A DNA stretch of 64,000 bases from Patulibacter defluvii (lineage in GTDB: Bacteria > Actinomycetota > Thermoleophilia > Solirubrobacterales > Solirubrobacteraceae), in assembly GCF_034096925.1 (NCBI RefSeq), contig NZ_JAWZSQ010000024.1:1-64000 (forward strand). Direction: 5' to 3'. Below the pieces are notes generated by a model. The model saw only the letters and a program-made list of their open reading frames with translations. It was not told the DNA's origin and did not search any database. Positions within the stretch are counted from its first letter, which is position 1. Every line of letters begins with the position of its first letter. Made by a program: the position numbers and the translations under genes. Of this stretch, positions 7,719-14,535 are shown piece after piece.

Positions 7719-8993
7719 ATGAGCACCACCAACCGTCCCCCCGCGCCCGACCACGCCTCGGCGGGCCTGCGCGCCAGCAGCGCGACCAACCCGGCGACCG
7801 GCTGGGAGCACCTCTTCACCGACGAGCACGAGGCCCTGCGGACCAGCATCCGCGCCTGGGTCGACGCCGAGATCCGTCCCCACGTGCAGGCCTGGGAGGA
7901 CGCCAAGTGGGTGCCGCAGTCGGTCTTCCGCCGGCTCGGCGAGACCGGCTTCGCCAACACCTGGTTCCCGACCGAGCTCGGCGGCCAGGGCGGCGACCAC
8001 GTCCACGACGCCGTCTGGACCCAGGAGATCGCCCGCGCCGGCAGCGGCGGCGTCTCGGCCGCGCTCAGCGCCCCGACGACGATCGCCGCCCCGCCGATCG
8101 TGAAGTTCGGCACGGAGGACCAGAAGCGACGCTGGGTGCCGCCGGTCCTGCGCGGCGAGCAGGTGGCCGCGCTGGCGATCACCGAGCCCGGCACCGGCAG
8201 CGACGTGGCCGGGATCCAGACCCGGGCCGAGAAGGTCGACGGCGGCTTCCTCGTCAACGGCGAGAAGTGCTTCATCACCGGCGGTGTCCGGGCCCAGTTC
8301 TACGTCGCCGCGGTCAAGACCACCAGCGACGGAGGCCACGGCGGGATCTCGTTCCTGGTGATCGAGCGCGGCGCGGCCCCCGAGGGCGCCGAGGACGACC
8401 CGCGGGCGCTGGGCGCGGCCCGCGGCGACGGGATCGCGGCGAGCGAGATCGAGAAGCTCGGCTGGCACGCCTCGGACACCGCCCTGATCAGCTTCCAGGA
8501 CGTCTTCGTGCCCGAGGACCACCTGCTCGGCGAGCTGCACGGCGGCTTCAAGCTGATCATGGCCAACTTCCAGTGGGAGCGGCTGTCGATGGCGCTCGGC
8601 GCGGTCGCCGGGATGGACCTGGCGTTCGAGCAGGCGAAGGCCTACGTGGCCGAGCGGACCGCCTTCGGCCGCCGGATCGCCGATTTCCAGGGCACCCGCT
8701 GGGCGCTGGCCGAGATGGGCACCCAGATCGAGGCCTGCCGGGCCCTGACCTACGAGACCCTCCGCCGCCACGTGGCCGGCGAGCAGGTGATCAAGGAGGT
8801 CTCGATGGCGAAGCTGATGACCCAGCGCGGCCTGGTCGAGATCGTCGACCGCTGCCTGCAGCTGCACGGCGGCGCCGGCTACACCAAGGAGTACGGGATC
8901 GAGCGGGCCTGGCGCGACGCCCGCCTGGGCCCGATCGGCGGCGGCACCGACGAGATCATGAAGGACGTGATCGGCCGCCTGATGGGGGCCTAG
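7719..8993 (+). CDS. Acyl-CoA dehydrogenase, second of a pair
   Basis: 424 residues with the same architecture as its upstream neighbour and clear sequence similarity, including ITEPGTGSDVAG, RTAFGRRIADFQGTRWALAEMG and LQLHGGAGYTKEYGIERAWRD. QWERL keeps the IVD/LCAD-type base position. Compared with its partner it has an N-terminal extension of about 25 residues and an insertion around RGAAPEGAEDDPRALGAARGDG. Tight spacing indicates co-transcription. The two may act as an alpha/beta heteromer or on different chain lengths; the sequence does not decide this. Confidence 0.92.
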   Translation: MSTTNRPPAPDHASAGLRASSATNPATGWEHLFTDEHEALRTSIRAWVDAEIRPHVQAWEDAKWVPQSVFRRLGETGFANTWFPTELGGQGGDHVHDAVWTQEIARAGSGGVSAALSAPTTIAAPPIVKFGTEDQKRRWVPPVLRGEQVAALAITEPGTGSDVAGIQTRAEKVDGGFLVNGEKCFITGGVRAQFYVAAVKTTSDGGHGGISFLVIERGAAPEGAEDDPRALGAARGDGIAASEIEKLGWHASDTALISFQDVFVPEDHLLGELHGGFKLIMANFQWERLSMALGAVAGMDLAFEQAKAYVAERTAFGRRIADFQGTRWALAEMGTQIEACRALTYETLRRHVAGEQVIKEVSMAKLMTQRGLVEIVDRCLQLHGGAGYTKEYGIERAWRDARLGPIGGGTDEIMKDVIGRLMGA

Positions 8994-9197
8994 CGGGAGG
9001 CGATCGCCGCCAGCGCCGGCCGGGCCGAGGACGCGGCCCGGCCCTGCTCGCGACGGGCGCGGGCGGCGGCGGTGCCGGCCCGCTCGCGCTCGCCGCGGCC
9101 GTTCCAGGCCGCGGCCAGGTGCTCGTAGGCCAGCGCCAGGTCCCAGCGCCGGTCCTGGGCGCCGGTCGCCTCGCGGCGGTGCGGCAGCGCGCGAATT
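8990..9197 (-). pseudogene. Coding-like fragment without a start codon
   Basis: The minus strand from 9197 to a TAG at 8990-8992 reads as about 68 codons with typical local codon use, including RRWDLALAYEHLAAAWN and a helical charged continuation. An in-frame stop lies just upstream and no ATG, GTG or TTG is available. It fills an otherwise empty gap between the dehydrogenase and the next gene. The likeliest reading is the 3' remnant of a decayed gene; a non-canonical start or chance are alternatives. Confidence 0.35.
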
Positions 9198-9235
9198 CAT
9201 CGCTCGGCCGCCGCCCCCGCTGCGAGGATCGGGCG

Positions 9236-9853
9236 ATGGACCCGGTGCGCGTGGCCGACGGACTCTGGCGCTGGACCACCCCGCACCCGGACTGGCGCCC
9301 CTCGTCCGACCCCGAGCGGCCGAACAGCTGGGAGCGGGACGTCGGCAGCGTGCTGGTCGAGGCCGCCGACGCGACCGTCCTGATCGACCCGCTGGTGGCG
9401 GACGACGGCTGGGGCTGGATCGACGGCCGGGTCGGCGATCGCGGACGGCCGGTGGTGGTGCTGACGACGCTGAAGTGGCACCGGCGCAGCCGCGACGCGG
9501 TCGTCGCCCGCTACGACGCCAGCGACCTCCGTCCCGGCGGCGGGCGGACGCTGCCGGCGGGGATCGAGCCGATCCGGCTGCGCGGGGCCGGCGAGACCGT
9601 CTACTGGCTGCCGGACGCGGCCGCCCTCGTCCCCGGCGACCGGATCCTCGGCGGCCACGGCGGCCGCGGGCTGCGGCTGAACCCGGACTCGTGGATGACC
9701 TACCTGTCGCGACCGCCCGGCCGGGCCGGCCTGGCGCGGCTGCTGCGGCCGCTGCTGGAGCTGCCGATCGAGCGGGTGCTGGTCTCGCACGGCGCGCCGG
9801 TGCTCCGCGACGGCCGCGCGGCCCTGGCGGCGGCGCTGGAGGAGCACGGCTGA
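9236..9853 (+). CDS. Metallo-beta-lactamase-fold-like protein lacking the metal motif
   Basis: 205 residues. The order of strands resembles the metallo-beta-lactamase fold: VGSVLVEAADATVLIDPLVADD (substrate-shield strand and Asp), VVVLTTLKWHRRSRDAV where HxHxDH would be expected, a strand GAGETVYWLPDAAALVPGDRIL (the GD segment), and a final IERVLVSHGAPVL (terminal SHG). Most metal-ligand histidines are missing, so hydrolase activity is doubtful. GAGGATCGGGCG directly before the ATG could be a Shine-Dalgarno sequence or a -10 box. The gene stands alone between the dehydrogenases and an exported protein. Confidence 0.6.
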   Translation: MDPVRVADGLWRWTTPHPDWRPSSDPERPNSWERDVGSVLVEAADATVLIDPLVADDGWGWIDGRVGDRGRPVVVLTTLKWHRRSRDAVVARYDASDLRPGGGRTLPAGIEPIRLRGAGETVYWLPDAAALVPGDRILGGHGGRGLRLNPDSWMTYLSRPPGRAGLARLLRPLLELPIERVLVSHGAPVLRDGRAALAAALEEHG

Positions 9854-9893
9854 GATCGGCGCACCGCCCGCGGCTCCCGCATACGCTGCCCGC

Positions 9894-10301
9894 ATGAAGC
9901 GCGCGACCGCCCTCCTGCTCGCCGGCGCCGCCCTCGGCGCGGCCCCCGCGGCCGCCCAGGCCGACGGCCCGACCCGCGTCCGCAGCGATGCTTTCCGGCA
10001 CTACGCCTGCAAGGAGCGCCACCGCAGCGACGGCCCGTGGTGGGTGCGGACCACGACCCAGATCGGCACCAGCACCGACGCCGAGAAGCACGAGATCGGC
10101 GTCTACGCGGCGATCGCCCGCGGCGCCGACGACCGGATCCCCGTCCGCCGCACCGCCACCCGCTGGCGCGGCGGCGAGATCCGGCTGACCCTGCGCGACG
10201 TCCGCAGCGGCGACCGGCTGTGGATCCAGGGCAGCTACTACGGGCCGGCGAAGCCGTGGAGCGACGGCTTCCCGGTCTCGCGCCTGCGCCGCTGCGACTG
10301 A
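9894..10301 (+). CDS. Small exported protein, function unknown
   Basis: 135 residues with a Sec signal peptide of about 22 residues (MKRATALLLAGAALGAAPAAAQA). The mature part is about 113 residues, beta-rich and basic, with two cysteines (ACKE near the start, RRCD at the end) that could form one disulfide. I do not recognise a family. TACGCT at 9882-9887 ends six bases before the ATG and there is no Shine-Dalgarno sequence, so the mRNA is probably leaderless. Confidence 0.65.
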   Translation: MKRATALLLAGAALGAAPAAAQADGPTRVRSDAFRHYACKERHRSDGPWWVRTTTQIGTSTDAEKHEIGVYAAIARGADDRIPVRRTATRWRGGEIRLTLRDVRSGDRLWIQGSYYGPAKPWSDGFPVSRLRRCD

Positions 10302-10379
10302 GCCGCCGCCCGAGCGCGCGGGCGCCACGTCGACCGTCCGTTCACGCTGCCGTGTACAGCGCCCGGTAGGTTCCCCGCC

Positions 10380-11939
10380 ATGCCGGACTTCGCCCCCACC
10401 ATCGCCCAGGCCTACGCCGTGGAGGGGCCGGCCGTGACCCTCGGTCGGGGCGTGCACGAGGGCCAGGTCTTCCCGGAGGCCGCCGTCCAGGTGCCGCTGC
10501 GGATGATGAACCGCCACGGGCTGATCGCGGGCGCCACCGGCACCGGCAAGACGGTCACCCTCCAGGTGCTGGCCGAGCAGCTGTCGGCGGCCGGCGTGCC
10601 GGTCTTCGTGGCCGACATGAAGGGCGACCTCTCGGGCGTCGGCGCGCCCGGCGACGCCGAGGGCTGGGCGTCGAAGCGGATGGCCGAGCTGCAGGTCCCG
10701 CGGACCCCGACCGGCTTCCCGGTCGAGTACCTGGCGCTGGGCGGGATCGGCGCCGGCGTCCCCGTCCGCGCAACGGTCTCCGACTTCGGCCCGCAGCTGC
10801 TGGGCAAGGTCCTGGGCGCCAACGAGACCCAGGAGCAGAGCCTGCAGCTGGTCTTCCACTACGCCGACAGCAAGGCGCTGCCGCTGCTCGACCTCTCCGA
10901 CCTGCGGGCGCTCCTGACCTTCCTCGACTCCGACGACGGCAAGAGCGAGCTGGCGGGGATCGGCGGGCTCTCCGGCCAGACCGTCGGCGTGCTGCTGCGG
11001 GCGCTGGTCGGACTGGAGACGACCGGCGGCACCGAGCTGTTCGGCGAGCCGCAGTTCGAGATCGCCGACCTGCTGCGGACCGCCCCCGACGGCCGCGGCG
11101 TGATCTCGTGCCTGGAGCTGCCCGGCGTCCAGCAGCAGCCGCAGCTGTTCTCGACCGCGCTGATGTGGATCCTGGCCGAGCTGTTCGAGACGCTGCCCGA
11201 GGCCGGCGACCTCGACAAGCCGAAGCTCGTCTTCTTCTTCGACGAGGCCCACCTGCTGTTCCGCGACGCGACCCCGGCCTTCCTGGCCGCCGTCACCAAC
11301 ACGGTGCGGCTGATCCGCTCGAAGGGCGTCGGCGTCTTCTTCGTCACCCAGACCCCGAAGGACGTCCCCGGCGACGTCCTGGCCCAGCTCGGCAACCGCG
11401 TCCAGCACGCGCTGCGGGCCTTCACCCCCGACGACGCGAAGGCGCTGAAGGCGACCGTCTCGACCTTCCCGACCTCGGAGTTCTACGACCTCAAGGAGAC
11501 CCTGCCGGCGCTCGGGATCGGCGAGGCGGCGGTCACGATCCTGTCGGAGAAGGGCGTCCCGACCCCGGTCGTCCACACGCGGCTGGTCTCGCCGGCGTCG
11601 CGCGCGGCGCCGGCCGACGACGTCGACGGGACCGCCAAGGCGTCGCCGCTGTGGGCCAAGTACGGCACCCGGGTCGACAACGAGAGCGCCCGCGAGAAGC
11701 TGGCCGCGCGGGTCGAGCAGGCGGCGGCCAAGGCCGAGGCCCCGGCCCCGGATGCCCCGCCGGCCAAGGACCCGAACGCGCCGATCGGGGCGCCGAAGTC
11801 GAAGCCGGCCCCGAAGGCCCCGCCGAAGCAGGACGACGGCGGCGGTGCGCTCAGCGACTTCCTCAACTCGCGCCAGGGCAAGCAGATCCAGCGCGAGGTG
11901 ATCCGCGGCGTCTTCGGGATGCTGCGCAAGAAGCTCTGA
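10380..11939 (+). CDS. HerA-like ATPase (helicase HerA-like/DUF853 family)
   Basis: 519 residues. It has the Walker A motif GATGTGKT near residue 50, ADMKGDLSG after the next strand, Walker B with catalytic acidic residues in LVFFFDEAHLLF near 285, and the sensor-like VFFVTQTPKDVP. This is the pattern of bacterial YjgR/DUF853 proteins, RecA-fold ATPases related to HerA/FtsK whose physiological role is poorly defined. The last ~100 residues are Ala/Pro/Lys-rich and then helical (SDFLNSRQGKQIQREVIRGVFG), as in the family. TAGGTT at 10367-10372 is seven bases before the ATG, suggesting a leaderless transcript. It is followed after 6 bp by a thioesterase gene. Confidence 0.88.
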   Translation: MPDFAPTIAQAYAVEGPAVTLGRGVHEGQVFPEAAVQVPLRMMNRHGLIAGATGTGKTVTLQVLAEQLSAAGVPVFVADMKGDLSGVGAPGDAEGWASKRMAELQVPRTPTGFPVEYLALGGIGAGVPVRATVSDFGPQLLGKVLGANETQEQSLQLVFHYADSKALPLLDLSDLRALLTFLDSDDGKSELAGIGGLSGQTVGVLLRALVGLETTGGTELFGEPQFEIADLLRTAPDGRGVISCLELPGVQQQPQLFSTALMWILAELFETLPEAGDLDKPKLVFFFDEAHLLFRDATPAFLAAVTNTVRLIRSKGVGVFFVTQTPKDVPGDVLAQLGNRVQHALRAFTPDDAKALKATVSTFPTSEFYDLKETLPALGIGEAAVTILSEKGVPTPVVHTRLVSPASRAAPADDVDGTAKASPLWAKYGTRVDNESAREKLAARVEQAAAKAEAPAPDAPPAKDPNAPIGAPKSKPAPKAPPKQDDGGGALSDFLNSRQGKQIQREVIRGVFGMLRKKL

Positions 11940-11945
11940 GCGGCG

Positions 11946-12674
11946 ATGTCCGACGCGCTGCCCCCGCTCCCGACCACCGGCCGGGTCTACCGCGCGACCC
12001 GCCGGGTCGGCCCCGGCGAGGTCTCCCCCGTCCGCCGCGCCCGGCTCGACGCGCTCGCCGACTGGCTCCAGCAGGTGGCCTACGAGGACGTCGTCCAGGC
12101 CGGGCTGGAGCACGACTCGCTCTGGCTGGTGCGGCGGACGACGATCGTCGTCCGCCGCTTCCCGGTCTTCGGCGAGCGGGTCGAGCTGCGCACCGCCTGC
12201 AGCGCGATCGGGACCCTGGTCGCCGAGCGGCGGACGTCGATCGTCGGCGAGCAGGGCGCGGCGGTCGAGGCGTCGGCCCTGTGGGTGCCGCTCGACCCGG
12301 CGACGCTGCGGCCGCGCAGGACCGAGGCCTTCACGGCCGTCTACGGGCCCTCGGCCGCGGGCCGGCGGGCGAAGGCGCGGCTGCGCCACCCGGCCGAGCC
12401 GACCGCGGCGGCCACCGCCGGCCCGTCACGGCCGTGGCGGTTCGCCGTCGCCGACCTCGACCTGGCCGACCACGTCAACAACGCGGCCTACTGGCGGATC
12501 CTCGAGCAGGAGCTGCGCGAGCACGACGCCGCGGCGCCGCTGCGGGCCGAGGTCGAGCACCACGCCGAGGCCGGCGCCGGCGACTTCGCGATCGTCGCCG
12601 ACGGTCCCCAGCGGTGGCTGGTCGACGGCGACGGCGCGGTCCGGGCGACCGCCCGGATCGAGCCCGGGGCCTAG
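11946..12674 (+). CDS. Acyl-ACP/acyl-CoA thioesterase, double hot-dog
   Basis: 242 residues forming two hot-dog folds. The N-terminal half carries RRARLDALADWLQQVAYEDV and the strand pair VRRTTIVVRRFPVFGERVEL; the C-terminal half carries VADLDLADHVNNAAYWRILEQEL, matching the N-x-H-V-N-N-x-x-Y motif of FatA/FatB-type acyl-ACP thioesterases. It should hydrolyse a fatty acyl thioester to free acid. It follows the HerA-like ATPase by 6 bp and precedes a FabG-like reductase by 59 bp, so it may belong to an acyl-chain operon. Confidence 0.85.
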   Translation: MSDALPPLPTTGRVYRATRRVGPGEVSPVRRARLDALADWLQQVAYEDVVQAGLEHDSLWLVRRTTIVVRRFPVFGERVELRTACSAIGTLVAERRTSIVGEQGAAVEASALWVPLDPATLRPRRTEAFTAVYGPSAAGRRAKARLRHPAEPTAAATAGPSRPWRFAVADLDLADHVNNAAYWRILEQELREHDAAAPLRAEVEHHAEAGAGDFAIVADGPQRWLVDGDGAVRATARIEPGA

Positions 12675-12733
12675 GATCAGGCGATCCGACCGGGCCGCGA
12701 GGCCGGTGCACCACGACCGCAGGGAGACGGAGC

Positions 12734-13561
12734 ATGGGAGTCCTCGACGACAAGGTGGCGATCGTCACCGGATCGGCGCGCGGGATCGGCCGCGCGACGG
12801 CGGCGCTGCTGCTGGAGCAGGGCGCGAAGGTGGTCGTCAACGACCTCGACGCCGACCTCGCCCGCCAGGCCGCCGACGAGCTCGGCGGCGAGACCTCGGT
12901 CTTCCACGGCGACCTGACCAAGGAGGGCGTGCCGGACGCGCTGGTCCAGCACGCGATCGACAGCTGGGGCAAGCTCGACATCGTGGTCAACAACGCCGGC
13001 TACACGCTCGACGCGCCGGTCCACAAGATGCGCGACGACTGGTTCCAGCGGATGCTCGACATCCACGTCGTGGCTCCGTTCCGGATCGTCCGCGCCGCCG
13101 CGCCGCACCTGCGCGAGCCGGCCAAGAAGGAGCGCGAGGAGGGCCGCGAGGTCTTCCGCAAGATCGTCAACGTCAGCTCGATGTCGGGCACTATGGGCAA
13201 CGCCGGCCAGGCGAACTACGCCGCCGGCAAGGCCGGGGTGGTGGGCCTGACGAAGACCCTGGCCAAGGAGTGGGGCCAGTTCAAGGTCAACGTCAACGCG
13301 GTCGCCTTCGGCTGGATCGAGACCCGCCTGACCGCGGCCAAGGACGAGTCGAACGTGACCGAGATCGACGGTCAGCAGGTCCAGCTGGGGATCCCCGACC
13401 AGCTGCGGGAGCTGGCGCCGATGATGGTGCCGCTCGGCCGTCCGGGCACGCCCGAGGAGGCCGCCGGCGGGATCTTCTTCCTCTGCTCGCCGTGGTCGAA
13501 CTACGTCCACGGCCAGACGCTGCACGTGACCGGCGGCCAGTTCGGCGGGATGACCGGCTGA
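12734..13561 (+). CDS. Short-chain dehydrogenase/reductase, FabG-like
   Basis: 275 residues. TGSARGIGRA is the NAD(P)-binding glycine motif, NNAG follows strand 4, and the catalytic Ser-Tyr-Lys lies in NVSSMSGTMGNAGQANYAAGK. It resembles 3-oxoacyl-ACP/CoA reductases but is longer than E. coli FabG (244) because of an insertion after the NNAG region (PAKKEREEGREVFRK). Such longer forms are often fatty acyl-CoA 3-hydroxy dehydrogenases. The Shine-Dalgarno sequence AGGGAG lies upstream, and the gene ends in a strong hairpin at 13578-13606. Exact substrate not determinable. Confidence 0.85.
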   Translation: MGVLDDKVAIVTGSARGIGRATAALLLEQGAKVVVNDLDADLARQAADELGGETSVFHGDLTKEGVPDALVQHAIDSWGKLDIVVNNAGYTLDAPVHKMRDDWFQRMLDIHVVAPFRIVRAAAPHLREPAKKEREEGREVFRKIVNVSSMSGTMGNAGQANYAAGKAGVVGLTKTLAKEWGQFKVNVNAVAFGWIETRLTAAKDESNVTEIDGQQVQLGIPDQLRELAPMMVPLGRPGTPEEAAGGIFFLCSPWSNYVHGQTLHVTGGQFGGMTG

Positions 13562-13572
13562 GGCCACGGCCG

Positions 13573-13610
13573 CTGCGACGTTCCGGTCGCTGGGCGACCG
13601 GAACGTGAGA
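13573..13610. terminator. Hairpin between convergent genes (AACGTCGCAC family member)
   Basis: A perfect 13-bp stem with a three-base loop (arms 13578-13590 and 13594-13606, core ACGTTCCGGTCGC). The left arm begins CTGCGACGTT, the signature of the dispersed family also seen at 5373, 34018 and 41045. It sits 12 bp after the reductase stop and faces the converging gene at 13675. Confidence 0.8.
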
Positions 13611-13674
13611 GGCCGCCGACGCTGCCGGCGCCGCGGATCGCCGCGGCGCCGGACGGTGCGTCGGCGAAGGGGGA

Positions 13675-14421
13675 TCAGGCCAGCGGGGTGCCGCCGGAGT
13701 CCGGCGCGACCGGGGTGGCCGGGGCGGTCGGCGCGGGCGCGGTCGGCGCGGTGCCGCCCGACTGCGGCTCGGCCGGGGCCGGCGTCGGAGCCGGGGCCGG
13801 TGCCGGGCGGCCGCCGCGGGCCGGCGCGGTCGTCGCCGGGTTGCGGACGGTCGTCCTGCGGGAGGGCTTGCGGCGGACGCCGCGGGACGGCTTGCGGCGG
13901 GCGGCGGCGGCGGTGCGGGTGGTCGCGCGGCCGCTGGTCGTGGTGGTCCGGGCGACCTCCAGCCGGTAGGGGATCGCGCCCGGGGCGCTGCAGGCCGCGC
14001 CGGCGGCGCCGCAGCGGACCTCGAGCAGCAGCCGGCCGTCGGCCCCGATCCGGGCCTGGGCCACGATCGCCTCGCCGCTGCGGGCCCGCCGCCAGCGGAG
14101 CGCGCCGCCGACCGTCCGCGGGACGCCGAGGACGAGCGGCCGGCCGTCGACCTCGCCGCCGTGCTGGAGCCGGATCGTCACCGCGCTGCCGGCCGTGCCG
14201 CGGGCGACGAAGAAGTCCTCGTCGCGGACCGCGGTCGGGCCGAGCACGACCCGCTGGTCGACCGTGGCGCCGAACGTCAGCCGCTGGGCGGTGGCCGCCG
14301 TGTCGGTGCCGGCGTCGGGCTCCAGCAGGTCGCGGCCGGCGACCGCGCCGGCCGACGACGGGAGCAGCAGGAGCAGGGCGCCGGAGGCGGCGAGAGCCAG
14401 CGGCAGGACGGGACGGGGCAT
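13675..14421 (-). CDS. Exported protein with basic proline-rich tail
   Basis: 248 residues from the ATG at 14421. Residues 1-27 form a signal peptide (LPLALAASGALLLLLPSSAGAVA). The following ~130 residues form a beta-rich domain (RLTFGATVDQRVVLGPTAVRDEDFFVARGTAGSAVTIRLQ), resembling pre-peptidase C-terminal type domains. A basic segment (RRKPSRGVRRKPSRRTT) and a Pro/Ala/Thr-rich tail end the protein, which suggests wall or polymer contact. Two cysteines (VRCGAAGAACS) may pair. It is divergent from the RTX-type protein gene with 114 bp between starts, so the two may be coregulated. Function unknown. Confidence 0.65.
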   Translation of the reverse strand: MPRPVLPLALAASGALLLLLPSSAGAVAGRDLLEPDAGTDTAATAQRLTFGATVDQRVVLGPTAVRDEDFFVARGTAGSAVTIRLQHGGEVDGRPLVLGVPRTVGGALRWRRARSGEAIVAQARIGADGRLLLEVRCGAAGAACSAPGAIPYRLEVARTTTTSGRATTRTAAAARRKPSRGVRRKPSRRTTVRNPATTAPARGGRPAPAPAPTPAPAEPQSGGTAPTAPAPTAPATPVAPDSGGTPLA

Positions 14422-14535
14422 GGCCGGGCTTTCGGTGCCCTTCCGCTCGTTCCTCGCCGCCGGTGGCCGACGAACGGCGGATTGCAGCGCGGGCTCCGGC
14501 GCAACGTCGGCGGGCCGTCCGGGTTCCCACTCCTG

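Noticed and set aside
9224..9235. GAGGATCGGGCG before 9236 and the same sequence before 48826 as leaderless -10 boxes
   Set aside because: GAGG/GGAGG at that spacing is also a good Shine-Dalgarno sequence and the hexamer lacks the first T, so I did not count these among the leaderless genes.
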